A program made the position numbers and the translations under genes. A DNA stretch of 64,000 nucleotides from Globodera rostochiensis (Eukaryota > Nematoda > Chromadorea > Rhabditida > Heteroderidae): positions 806,001 to 870,000 of the forward strand of contig JAEVLN010000004.1 in NCBI GenBank assembly GCA_018350325.1. Direction: 5' to 3'. Under the pieces are notes generated by a model, which was given only the letters and a program-made list of their open reading frames with translations, was not told the DNA's origin and made no database searches. Each line of letters begins with the position of its first letter. The first letter of the stretch is position 1. Of the stretch, positions 35,990-47,221 are shown piece after piece.

Positions 35990-37083
35990 GGCTCTACTTC
36001 AGTTTATGCGTCCAATCGAAGTTTATGCGTCCAATCAAAGTCGTCCAATCAGAATTTTTAAAATTAAGGAAAAAATTGTAATTGTATACACTTCAGTACC
36101 AAAAGTAAAAATAAACCCCCCTTTCTCCGGGTCCGGTCAGTTCGGCGCGGCGGTTCGGCGCGGTTTTTTCGGCGCCGTCCCGTTTCGGCGCCGTCCCGTT
36201 TCGGCGCCGTCCCGTTTTGGCGCCGGCCAGTTCGGCGCGACCAGTTCGGCGCCGCTGGTAATTTGCACACTTTGGCGCCGACAAATTTTAATAATAAAAT
36301 TGTTTTTATTCAAAAAATCACTTCAATCCTAGTTCCTAATGTTTTTGCGTGCATCCAAAACTTAAATTAGGTAAAATTAATTTTTGCTAACTGCGTCTGA
36401 CACATGCTTCTCCTCATCAAAATTTCGGTTGATTTTTGAAAAAAATTAATTTCTAAAATTATTCGAATTTGGGTCTGATTTGAAATTGGGTCGGGGTATA
36501 GTTAGATTCGGATATACGACGCCGAAAACTTTTAGAAATATCTTTAAACTTTTTTCAAAAAAATTTTAGATGTAGGGGGGATTTGTTCTACCAACTGTTT
36601 GAATTTGGGTTTGGGGTTGATATTAGCTAAATCCAAGCTGCGATTCGTATTATACGCATACTTTTACCTAGAAAACATTCACTTAAATTTTTAAAAAAAT
36701 TTTCCGTTGGGGGCCGCATGCATAACGGCGCAAAAATGTCCAAATTACCAGCGGCGCCGAACTGGTTGCGCCGAACTGGCCGGCGCCAAAACGGGACGGC
36801 GCCGAAAAAACCGCGCCGAACCGGCTGCGCCGAACTGACCCCGACCGCCTTTCTCAGCTCCTTTAATTTTTAAAATTTTAAACCGGTTCAAAAACCGTTT
36901 TAGATTCTCAATTTCTAGTTTCTATTTACGAATTCGTAATTTTGAATGCCAACTTAGGTAACTTTGATTTTTTAAATATCTTTTTAAAATAAATTTTAAG
37001 AGAATTCATGTTTTATTTGTGATTGGACGCATATTTTGATTGGACGCATAAACTTTGTTTGGACGCATAAACTGAAGTAGAGC
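35990..37083. repeat. Nested foldback element with TTCGGCGCCG inner arms
   Basis: Outer ends GGCTCTACTTCAGTTTATGC and its reverse complement (37060-37083). Inside, 36120-36285 and 36715-36845 form a second inverted repeat built of TTCGGCGCCG/CGGCGCCGAA units. This looks like one element inserted in another, or a tandem-arm foldback. Confidence 0.7.
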
Positions 37084-37134
37084 CAAAAAAAATAATTAAA
37101 TAAATAGCTAATTTTTTGCTCTATTAGAAAGTAT

Positions 37135-37216
37135 TGAGTTAAATTTAATACCTTGACATTGAACCGAGGTATTATTTGAGTTAAATTTAATACCTTGACA
37201 TTGAACCGAGGTATAA
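37135..37216 (+). repeat. 43-bp tandem duplication
   Basis: GAGTTAAATTTAATACCTTG plus about 20 further bases ending CCGAGGTAT occurs twice in tandem. Confidence 0.8.
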
Positions 37217-37456
37217 GAGAATAAATAATTTCCTAACCACAGGGGGGACCCTTTTTGGAATTTCTTGATCAAAATGAAACCCAACGCAAGTCAAATGGGT
37301 CGAAAACATAAGCAATTACAAAAACACAAATCGCTTCAATGTGTTCAAAACACAAAGCAATTTGAGCGTTACAAAACACAAATTAATTCAAATGTGCCGA
37401 AAACACAAACAATTCAGCAATTTGAGCCTAAAAAAACACAAAGCAAGTCAAAGTCT

Positions 37457-37575
37457 TCTATTAGGGGGGGGGGTCTTCTAATTGAGGGGGGTCTTCTATT
37501 GTTCAACCCCTCTCCAGCAGGGTCTTCTATTAGGGGGGGGGGGTCTTCTAATTGAGGGGGGTCTTCTATTTGAGG
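37457..37575 (+). repeat. Tandem repeat of ~69 bp with G-runs
   Basis: Two copies of a unit starting GGTCTTCTATTAGGGGGG and containing GGTCTTCTAATTGAGGGG. The surrounding 37270-37660 DNA is rich in AAACACAAA words. Confidence 0.7.
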
Positions 37576-38375
37576 AATACGGTATGTCGAAACACAAACA
37601 ATTCAACAATTTGCATCCTTCCAAAAACACAAAGCAAGTCAAATGTGTCGAAGGACCAGAATTTGTTGTTTGAGGTTCTACAAATCCAGAACCCATCATT
37701 TTGTGTTCTGGAAACTAGAATGCACCAGAATTGGTGTTCCGGAAGTCAGCTGAGAACATTTTTTAGCCCCAAATCACCCGAAAAAGCCTTCCCCACTAAT
37801 CACCTGCTAATCACGCTCTGAACTTTGTTTGATTTTATTAAATGTAACACTCGCAAAAAAACAGCAAATTCAATTTCTGTGCACTACATCAATTCTTTGC
37901 ACACGACAAATCAGTGTTCTCGAAAGTCAGATAAACCAGAATCGGGAACCCCAGCATAAACGAGAACGGACACCCACAAAAATCACTTGCATTTTGCTAG
38001 CAAAGAAGTCTTAAGCGCTTTGCGCTTTTCCAGCACACATTTCCCCATCAATTCACACTAGTTATTATTATTAAAATCAAAAAAGTAGGTGGAGTTTTTT
38101 TATCGGTATCGCTTTTTGATAAAATAGATCCAAAAATTATTGTACTAGTACACCCTGCAGGCGGTCCCAGCACAAGGTATCAGGCATTTCGATATCGTTT
38201 CCTCAAAATACGACACACGATGGCCAAAATTTCTAGCCGTGTCAAACTTCAAAAAACAAAATTGTTTTCGGTAGAAATTTCCAGTTTTTTTCATTTTAAA
38301 CTGAAATCTTTAATAAGGTATTTAAAGGGTTTTAGGCAGGCGAGTATGCGTGCTGGGTCGTTTCGTAAAAAGGTA

Positions 38376-38605
38376 AATGGGGCGCTTTTAAAAGTTTTTT
38401 TGTTATAACTTCTTTCAAAGCTAACCAAATCAAGCAATTTTATTATTATTCGAAAGCTGACTTTTTGAGAATTGTCCTATAGCTTAGCTTTTGCGTTTAA
38501 AAGCTTCTACCCATTGCATGCTTTCGAAATCAAAAATTGCTTGAGTGTGGTTAGCTTTGAAAAAAGTTATAACGAAAAAACTTTTAAAAAGCGCCCCATG
38601 TCAGA
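38376..38605. repeat. Inverted repeat with GGGGCGCTTTTAAAAG ends
   Basis: Arms at 38376-38440 and about 38530-38605 are reverse complements, running through AAGTTATAACGAAAAAACTT-like words. Non-coding. Confidence 0.65.
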
Positions 38606-38769
38606 TTCGGATTCACGCCACCCGAATACCCCTAGAAACACTTAATCGACTTTGAAAACAAAAAATTATTTTTTCAAAACAGGGAGCCCACAAACAACAG
38701 TATTACCCTATTTTGTAATGTATTATTTTAAAAAAATCCGAAATTGGTGCCCAAATGACTCGTGCCCAA

Positions 38770-38995
38770 ATGGTAAAACCCCAACTCGTTCCCCACCCCC
38801 GACTCGTTCCCTTTACCCCGACTCGTTCTCTTTACCCGGACTTTTTAAAAAAAAAATTGGTTTCCAAAGTCGATAAAAAGTTCTTTCTCGGGGTATACCG
38901 GGGCCTAGTTTTTGTCATTTTATTATGGGGAACGAGTCGGGGGTAAAGGGAACGAGTCGGGGGTGGGGAACGAGTTGGGGGGGGGGGAACGAGTC
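38770..38995. repeat. Foldback repeat with ACTCGTTCCC units
   Basis: Left arm has three ACTCGTTC units with CCCCACCCCCG/CTTTACCCCG spacers; right arm at 38930-38995 is the reverse complement. Related to the SDA1-intron repeat at 4985-5123. Confidence 0.75.
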
Positions 38996-39099
38996 GTCCT
39001 CCCGTCCGCCCAAATGACATGGCGCCGAATTTTAGCATATATGAAATATTTTGGGGGTATTTTTTAAGCACATATTTACTGACATATTTTGGAACGGAC

Positions 39100-39250
39100 C
39101 CCAATTCGTTTTTTACACCAATTCGTTTTTTTGTCTATATAAACTAGTACAAAATAGAAAGAGCGCAGACAGTAAGAAGGTTAGAGTGTCTATACTTATA
39201 ACACATAAAAAACGAATTGGGTTAAAAACGAATTGGCCAAAAACGAATTG
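39100..39250. repeat. Foldback repeat with CCAATTCGTTTTT units
   Basis: ACCCCAATTCGTTTTTTACA and a second copy on the left; three inverted AAAACGAATTGG copies at 39208-39252. Confidence 0.65.
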
Positions 39251-39616
39251 GGTATTTACCCATATTTTAAGCTTTTTCAAGAGTTTTTAGCACATATTTC
39301 GCCATTTTTCAAAAATTCCTTAACAAAAATGCAATAAAAACGAAAAATGCACCCCTAAAACATGACTTTTTCTTGGACCAAAAATCCACCCACAAAGAGA
39401 CGACATTTTCCCTAAAATTTTTTACTTTTGATTTTTTTATAAAATTTTCCATTTTTTTGCGCGCATTTTAATTAAAAATATTTGAAATTTACAAAACATT
39501 TTATTACTGGAGGTAAGCGGACTGACAAATGAGTAGAGGAAAAACATTCCCGGTCCCGTGCAACCCTAGTTTGAGCATTTTTTACACAATCAACTGAGTC
39601 CCCATTAAAAAGGGGA

Positions 39617-40015
39617 TCACACCCAACTCGCTACCTGCCAACTCGCTACTCCCCCAACTCGCTACTTTTTTTCAAGCCTTTTTGCTCATAACTTTTTTCA
39701 AAGTCAACCAAATCAATGATTTTTGATATCATTCGAAAGCCTACAATAGTAGAAGCTATCAAAAGCTAAAGCTAAGCGATTGGACAAATCTGAAAAAAAG
39801 TTACGGCTAAAGAAATCAAATTTTAAGCTTTATCGGTCATAACTTTTTGAAAATGTCCAATCGCTTAGCTTTTTGCTTTGATAGCTTCTACTAATTGTAA
39901 GCTTTCGAATGATATCACAAATCTTTGATTTGGTTGACATTGAAAAAAGTTATGAGCAAAAAAGCTCGAAAAAAAAGTAGCGAGTTGGGGAGTAGCGAGT
40001 TGGCAGGTAGCGAGT
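39617..40015. repeat. Foldback repeat with CAACTCGCTAC units, inserted in a larger arm
   Basis: Three AACTCGCTAC units at 39625-39667 and three inverted GTAGCGAGTTGG units at 39978-40015, with further inner pairing. It interrupts the left arm of the 39470-47190 inverted repeat. Confidence 0.75.
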
Positions 40016-40024
40016 TTGGTATGT

Positions 40025-40265
40025 AGTAGAGAAAGGACCGATCGAGATTTTTCGATCGTAATCTCGGAAAATCTCGACGAGATTTTTTCGAGATTCTCGA
40101 TCGAAATCTCGATCGAAAAAATTTGGCCTGACCGAGATTTTTTCGAGATTTTTACGAGATTCTCGATCGAAATCTCGATCGAACAAATTTTTTCGAGATC
40201 TTCGAGATACGAGATTTTTCGAGATTCGAGATTCTCGATCGTAATCTCGATCGGTCCTCTCGTCC
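40025..40265. repeat. Dense CGAGATTTTTCGAGAT palindrome cluster
   Basis: Starts GGACCGATCGAGATTTTTCG and ends GATCGGTCC in inverted orientation, with many internal TCGATCGAAATCTCGATCGA palindromes. Non-coding. Confidence 0.7.
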
Positions 40266-40457
40266 TTAAGTCCTTTCTCTAGTATTACCTTAAAAAGGAC
40301 ACTTCATCAGCAGGGCTGCTACTTTTAGGCTCGAAAAATCTCAAAATAGGCCTCTTTTGTTTTTTACATGTGAAGTTATCGTCAGTAGAGGGCAGGGTAA
40401 TTGAGTGATTTCGGCAGTGGAATGTCTCGTCGTTCTTAGACTGTCTGCATGTGAACC

Positions 40458-42502
40458 AGGGCTGCACGTGATCGGAAAAAAAAAAATCCGTGAACGTGAT
40501 CCGTGATACGTGATCCGTGATTTTGAAAAAAAAAAAAAAATAGAGAAACCCCAAAATTTTTTTTTGAAATTATCACAGTTATTCTCTTTCCAATATTATT
40601 TAATGGAAAATAAGACAGAAACCAGGGGCGGCGCCAGGGAGGGGACCCAATTGTCTTGCAAAATTAATCATTTTGGACCAATTTTATTACAAATTTCGTT
40701 AAAATCTTCAAAAAATTTTCTCGGCGGCGCCTATCGGCACCGCCGACCACTCCCTCCAGGTAAAGCAGAATTCTCAAAATTTTTTTTTGCCGGTTTTTGA
40801 ATTTTTCAATAATACAAGTTTTTTTGAGAATCTTTAGGGGGTGGGAGTCGGCGGTGCCGATAGGCGCCGCCGAGAAAATTTTGAATTTTTGACTCAAATT
40901 ATTAAGAGATTTGCAACAAAATTTTAAACATAAATGCGGTAATTTTGATTTTTAAAGAATGGGAAGTGTCCAAGGCATCACCTTAAATTCTTTTTAAGAA
41001 ATATTTCGTTAAGAAAATTCTTTCAGGATTTTTTTGTAAAAGTATGAAACAACCTTAACCTTAGCATTTTTATTAAATCACAACGACACACGTTATATTT
41101 CCGATGAGCAAAACTGAAAAAATTTTGCAGAGCAAGTCGAATATTTTGGGAGCCGTTCATTCGGGCGCTTACGGTTGGGCGCCGGGTCTTTTTAAACGTT
41201 TTTTTCAAAAAATTGTAAAGCCTAAGCTAGCTTTATATGTGAGCCTTAAAAATGTTGCCTAATAAACACGTACTTTCCAAAATTTTTACTAGCCTATCTA
41301 ATATACCGAGCGCCCAACCGTGAGCGCCCAAACGTACCCAATCGGAATATTTAATATTCCAAGTATTCGTTTCGAAAATTTTTTATTATTAATCCATACT
41401 CCAATACTAATCACGGATCAAAATCACGAACGGCCATCAACTCGCTTTTCACCAACTCGCTTTTTAATCAACTCGCTTTTGGATCAACTCGCTTTTTCTG
41501 ATTCGACTCGCTTTTCTGATTCGACTCGCTTTTTTTGTTTCAACTCGCTTTTTTTTAGTAACAAGAAGCATTTATGAGTGGAATTTCAAGATTTATGCAA
41601 TTCTTTGAGTGTATTCAGGGGTTATTGAGGTCGCTGATTACGAATATGATGTCAGATTTGCCATAAGACATCATCTAATCTATGATTTTTTGAAAAAAAA
41701 CAAATTTTTCAAAGTTGAGAAAAGGATTTTCTAGAGGGTATTCGGTGGCGTAGAATCCGAATCTGATTTCCTTTTAAGCCAATATCGAACCCCGGACCTG
41801 AATTCGAACAATTGTTCCAAATAGTTTTTAGCCGACTTTATTTGCTTGTAACTTCCTTAAAAGTGGTTTTCGCGTAAATTGTTTTCAGCTTCATGCTCAG
41901 CTCAATGAGAGGAATCGATTGGTATATGAATTGCTCGGGTTTGTTCCACTACCATAAAATCGATTTTTGAAAATTTTGAATTTTGAAAATTTGGTCGAAA
42001 TCGGGTTCCTGGTGCGGATTCGGGTGAAAAAGATGTCAGATTCGAATTCTACGCCCCCGAATACCCCTAGAAATACTTTTTTAGCGGCTTTACAAAAAAA
42101 AATTATTATAATTTTTTTTTAAACATAGATGTTGAAATCATAGATTAGATGATGTCTTATGGCAAATCTGACATCATATTCGTAATCAGCGACCTCAATA
42201 ACCCCTGAATACACTCAAAGAATTGCATAAATCTTGAAATTCCACTCATAAATGCTTCTTGTTACTAAAAAAAGCGAGTTGAAACAAAAAAAGCGAGTCG
42301 AATCAGAAAAAGCGAGTCGAATCAGAAAAAGCGAGTTGATCCAAAAGCGAGTTGATTAAAAAGCGAGTTGGTGAAAAGCGAGTTGATATTTTACCCAAAA
42401 TCACGGATTATTTCAAAAAATCCGTGACCGTGATCCGTGATCACGGACCCCCAAAAACGCCGTGATTGGCGTGATCCGTGATCGTGATTACGTGCAGCCC
42501 TG
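40458..42502. mobile_element. Foldback element with CAGGGCTGCACGT ends and nested insertions
   Basis: Left end CAGGGCTGCACGTGATC and right end with CGTGCAGCCCTG, each adjoining clusters of GTGATCCGTGAT words. Nested within are the inverted pair at 40620-40915 and the foldback at 41436-42386. No transposase gene found. Confidence 0.65.
41436..42386. repeat. Foldback repeat with CAACTCGCTTTT units
   Basis: Six to seven ACTCGCTTTT units at 41438-41555 and their inverted AAAAGCGAGT counterparts at 42270-42386. Inside lie longer inverted arms with the GTAGAATCCGAATCTGA / TTCGAATTCAGG family phrase (41740-41815 and 42000-42060). Confidence 0.75.
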
Positions 42503-42529
42503 ATGTGAACTCGTCAGTAATTGCTTTCG

Positions 42530-43165
42530 AGAGTGGTTGATTTCGACAGTAAAGGGAATTTTTAAAAATGCATTCACAAAAATGCCGATGCATATTAATT
42601 AATAATTAATGGTCACTAATGTATTGAAAAAATGATATTTATAACAGCATCAAATTCGCGCACTCAAAATTAAAAAAAATTGTTTAGGGGTTAATTTGGG
42701 CTAGGCAGGAATGAAGGGTCAATTCGAGAATGGATGGTCAATTTGGCAAGAACGGAATGTACTCGGGTTCAATTTTTGGTCGATTTTGACCCTTCATTCC
42801 CGCCAAAGTTCCCATTAATCTAGCCCAAATTAACCCCTACACAATTTCTTTTATTTTGGGTGCGCGAATTTGATGCTGTTATAACATTTTTTTGCAATAT
42901 TTGTAAAATTTAACCACTTAATAGAAACGTTTATGCAAATTCAGAAGACATCAAATTTATTAAAATATTTGAAATATAAACACATTTAAAACATTAGTGA
43001 CCATTAATTATTAATTAATATGCATCGGCATTTTTGTGAATGAATTTTTTTAAATTCCCTTTACTGTCGAAATCAACCACTCTCGAAAGCAATTACTGAC
43101 GAGTTCACATGCAGACAGTCTAAGAACGACGCAGTTCACTGTCGAAATCACTCACTGTCGAGAAC
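42530..43165. repeat. Long palindrome with GTGGTTGATTTCGACAGT arms
   Basis: 42500-42690 and 42850-43110 are inverted copies (CTCGTCAGTAATTGCTTTCG, AAAATGCCGATGCATATTAA, GCATCAAATTCGCGCA). Flanking GTCGAAATCACTCACTGTCG words match those in 20874-21534. Confidence 0.7.
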
Positions 43166-43448
43166 ACATAGCACCAAAAAAAGCTTCAAATGCCGAAAAT
43201 AAATTAGAGCCTATTTTAGACGCGGAAAATCCCAAAATAGGTTTTTATAGGTCCTTAGCCTCGTTAAAACGACGAAATTTCATCTAAAAATATGTTTTTT
43301 CGTGCATAACTCGCCAAAACAAAGCTGCAGAAAAAATAGACAAAAACCTAAAAATAGCAGTCCTGTTCATTAGCTGCACATTTTTATTTATGCAGGTGAC
43401 AACTCCAACATATTTTGTTCTTATTTAACATTCAGTTACAATTTGCAT

Positions 43449-45503
43449 ATGGCAACTTCTCGGTCTGCTGCTGGGAATGCACTGCGCACGGGAAACGGAG
43501 GGGGGCCCACCAAAACGTGCCAATTCAAGGTTTATTATTTTAAAAAACAAGAGTGGACAGGGCCGTAATTATTTTAATTTCCGGTTAGGGTCTAACAAAA
43601 AAAAGATTTTCAGATGTTGTTTTTACTAAACACCGATCGGTAATACTGCCGATGGTGTCCCCTCTTTTTGAAAAATAATTTGTTTTTTTCAAAGTTGAGG
43701 AAACGGCCAAACCTGTGGGTATTTGGTGCGTAGAATCCGAATATGCGCTTAGCTTCGACTTACTCAAACCCCGAACCCGAATTCGAACGATTTTCGAAAT
43801 TGATTTTTTGTGGAAAAGGCACATTCTATTCCTCTTTTTACTAATTTATGTTTCACAACTTTATCCAAATCAATGAGGTGATAAAAATTATTGACTTTGT
43901 CGAATCATGGATAAGAAGTGTCATATGAGAATCTGATGGCATATGCGCGCTCAGCGGGTCGTAAAACGACAGGAATGTGCCTTTTCCGCAAAAAATCAAT
44001 CTCGAAATTTTGTTCGAATTCGAGTAGGTCTAAACTAAGCTCATATTCGGATTCGACGCACCAAATAACCTCAGTATTGCCCGTTTCCTCAACTTTGAAA
44101 AAAAAACAAATTATTTTTATGGTTTGATCTAGATTCCAAACGCCAAATTTAGTAGAAATTACTTGACTAAAAAGGCTAATTTTGAATTTCTTGGAGGGTG
44201 GGGGGTGAGGTTGCAGTCACTTTCATTTTGCTCCATTGCCCGTTTAATGCTCCTCCCCGCCTCCGTTTCCAAGCTGGTGCTGTTGGGCGAAAGTGCGGTG
44301 GGCAAATCGTCACTGGTGTTACGATTTGTGAAGGGCCAGTTCCACGAGTACCAGGAATCCACCATCGGTGCCGCTTTTCTCACCCAAACAATTTGTCTCG
44401 ACGATTCGACGGTCAAATTCGAGATTTGGGACACCGCTGGCCAAGAGCGGTATCATTCGTTGGCACCGATGTACTACCGCGGTGCCCAGGCCGCCATTGT
44501 TGTCTACGACATTACCAATCAGGTTTTTATGGGAGATTAAGGAGAAAAAGTCTCCGAGGCGAAAGTCAACCCATAGGGGGGAGGGAGGGGGGGGGCGCTC
44601 ATTGTTTTGTAATTTTAAAAACAGACCAATTCATAACAAATATCGTTCAAATCTTCAAAACATCCCCCCCCCCCCTCCATATAGCAAAAATGCAATAAAA
44701 CGGGAAAATACACGCTCGTGCCCCTCCTCCTCCCAAACTTTTTTTTACCTCTGCCGTTTAAACTTTGTTTGCATAGGAATCGTTTGCAAAAGCGAGGAAT
44801 TGGGTACGCGAGCTGCAGCGGCAGGCCAGCCCGAACATTGTGATCGCGCTGGCGGGCAATAAGGCAGATCTGGCTGCAAAACGGATGGTGGAGTATGAGG
44901 AGGCGCAGGCGTACGCGGAGGACAATGGACTGTTGTTCATGGAGACCAGCGCCAAGTCGTCCATGAACGTCAACGACATTTTTTTGGCCATTGGTGGGTT
45001 TTAATGATAGTGTTACGGTTGTATTGTGATGTAAGTAAATTTGGTCGACAGAATTTGGCTTGATTCCTTAGAATTTTACAAACAAAAAAAACACCGCAGA
45101 TGGTGTATTTATAATATTGTGTGCGATTTCCGCAGGGACGTAGCTAGAAAAAAATTTCGGAGGGGGGAATTGATCCATCTGAGCGCCAGGAGCGGCCCGG
45201 CGGTGCCGATAGGCGCCGCCGGGAAATTTTGATTTTTGATGGCAATTAGTTAAGAAAATTGATCAAAAAGTTGTAAAAGTGTAAAACAATAGGGTCCACC
45301 CCCCCCCCCCGCCCCCCCTGGCTACGTCCTTGGATTTCCGTCATATTTTAAGGAATTAAATTTTCGGTTTTTTACTGTTCTTTTTAGCGAAAAAGTTGCC
45401 GAAGACGGAGGGCGGCGGTGGTCCGTCGGGCCAAGGCCGCAGCGGCGTGGACATCACTACGGACACGACGCAGCAGCGACGCAGCACGTGCTGTGGCAAG
45501 TGA
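43449..45503 (+). CDS. rab-5: RAB5 small GTPase
   Basis: Early-endosome Rab GTPase controlling endocytic fusion. Four exons: 43449-43529, 44274-44522, 44777-44993, 45388-45503, phases consistent. Exon 1 encodes a short N-terminus ending TKTCQFK; exon 2 has the P-loop [14 protein letters not shown], the RAB5 effector region [11 protein letters not shown], and [20 protein letters not shown] (switch II); exon 3 has GNKADL (NKxD) and [11 protein letters not shown] (SAK motif); exon 4 ends RRSTCCGK, a double-cysteine prenylation site followed by two residues. The RAB5-specific GQERYHS (Rab-common A replaced) and STIGAAF sequences make the assignment firm. Introns 1 and 3 carry repeat insertions. 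Confidence 0.96.
43685..44112. repeat. Inverted-repeat element in RAB5 intron 1
   Basis: Arms 43685-43830 and 43965-44112 are reverse complements carrying GCGTAGAATCCGAATATG and CGAACCCGAATTCGAACG, the family phrase seen in the mL54 intron and at 32301. Confidence 0.7.
45133..45332. mobile_element. hAT-like MITE in RAB5 intron 3 with exact 8-bp duplication
   Basis: CAGGGACGTAGCTAG at the left, CTGGCTACGTCCTTG at the right, flanked by GATTTCCG on both sides (45125-45132, 45333-45340). Contains GGCGGTGCCGATAGGCGCCGCC at 45199-45220. Confidence 0.87.
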
Positions 45504-45798
45504 TCACAGTTGGAGTGGTGGCATTGAGAGAGTGGAGAGTGCACAGACGACGAAAGAAAGAGGAGAGAGAGTGCGCGCACGCACACGGCACGAAAATTTT
45601 GACCCTCTCATAAAAAAATTTAAATTAAAACATATTTTTTATGCAAATAACAAGAACAACAAAAAACGCACACACAGAGCGAGAGTGTAGAGACCTTGGA
45701 GACATTTTGCTATTTGTTTGTTTCATTATCATTTATGATTGTCTAGCAAAAACCGCGGACACGCCACTTCCCTGCCTCTATTCCTTTACCGTTTTATA

Positions 45799-46031
45799 CA
45801 GGGCCGTAGCTCCACTTTTCTTAAGCAATTTTTCGAAAATATGTTCATCACGAATTTGCAAAACAAGGGGTCCCGCCTTGTCCTAACAATTGTCAACTAA
45901 AATTCGAGAATTTTTCCCGGCGGCGCCTATCGGCACCGCCGACCTACACCCCTAAGAAATGCCCCTCGCCCGAAAAAAAATCGGCTACGGGCCTGGCCCC
46001 ACCCCCCTGCCCGTCCCATGGCTACGGATTT
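45799..46031. mobile_element. Diverged hAT-like MITE downstream of RAB5
   Basis: CAGGGCCGTAGCTCC at the left and GGCTACGGATTTG at the right; flanks GTTTTATA and GTTTTTAT are similar. Contains the 22-bp GC motif in inverse orientation at 45919-45940. The right boundary is uncertain (an alternative end is near 45995). Confidence 0.6.
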
Positions 46032-47221
46032 GTTTTTATTGTGTAAAACATGTGTGTGTGATTTTAGAGTGCGGATTTTTATGCTTAAGCCTATTTTTTC
46101 TACAGCTTGTTTTGACGAGTGTTATGCACGAAAAACATGTTTTTAGTCGGAAATTTCGTCGTTTTAACGAGCCTAAAAAAAAAAAAGCCTATTTCGGACT
46201 TTTCGAAATAGTCTCAAGCCTATTTCGGGTATTTTAAAATTTTTCGAGCGGCATTTTTGAACTTTGTGTCTATTCCGACCTTTTTTTAAAAAATTTAATA
46301 AAGTCGAGTTTTTCTACATAAAAAATACCAATAAAATTCGAATTTTTTTCAGGATCCTTCCTAGAATTTAGTGCTTTAAGCGCGTACCTATTTCGTCTAA
46401 ATGTAGCAGCATTTCGAGATTTTTCGAGCCTAAAAATCCGCACCCTACTGATTATAGATGGAGAGTTGCAAGTTGCAAAATTTTTGCAAAAAAAAAATTT
46501 GTTAGCACGTTGGAACATCTTTTTTTTTTCTCGCAAGATTTTGGCCTATAATATGCTTATCTAGGGCTTTCACAACTTGAACGTTTTTTTGACGTTTGTT
46601 TCCGAATGATTTAAGCCCATTTTCGATACCATTCGAAAGCATGCAATGGGTAGAAGCTTACAAAGGCAAAAGTTAAGCGATTGGACAATTCTCAAAAAAG
46701 TTAAGGCCAGAAAACGCTTTTTTGGTCACAATTGGCCTTTAATGTTTGACCAAATTTTTTGGTTAGACGAAATCAAAACCATGGGGAGGGCTGTTTTGCA
46801 ACATTCGTAATTTTTGGAACAATTTTCTTAGCAAATCTTGTTAAAATCGAACCGAACCGTAGAACCGGGATTTTTTCGGTTCCCGGCTCGATGATGCCAT
46901 CATCCCGTCCAACCCTACTATAAACTAAACTATTACCCTGCTCTCTACTGACGATAATTTCACATGTAAAAAACAAAAGAGGCCTATTTTGAGGTTTTTC
47001 GAGCCTAAAAGTAGCAGCCCTGCTGATGAAGTGTCATTTTTAAAGGGGACTCAGTTGATTGTGTAAAATATGCTCAAAACAAGGGTTGCACAAGACCGGT
47101 ACCGGGAATGTTTTTCCTCTACTCATTTGTCAGTCCGCTTACCTCCAGTAATAAAATGTTTTGTAAATTTTCAAATATTTTTAAATTAAAATTCGCGCAA
47201 AAAAAGGGTAAAAAAAGGAGT

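Larger units (their letters stand above)
39470..47190. repeat. Large inverted repeat bracketing RAB5
   Basis: Left arm sequence 39470-39615 plus 40286-40410 (split by the insertion at 39615-40285) is the reverse complement of 46925-47190. Shared phrases include CTGACAAATGAGTAGAGGAA, ACACAATCAACTGAGTCCCC, ATCAGCAGGGCTGCTACTTT and TGTGAAGTTATCGTCAGTAG. The interval between arms is about 6.5 kb and contains RAB5 and nested elements. Confidence 0.75.

Noticed and set aside
35844..36332. 162-codon open frame
   Set aside because: Spans AT-rich DNA and the TTCGGCGCCG repeat arm; no domain and no codon-use signal.
37265..37660. Lys/Gln-rich open frame (AAACACAAA words)
   Set aside because: Low-complexity repeat translation with G-run tandem repeats; no start context or homology.
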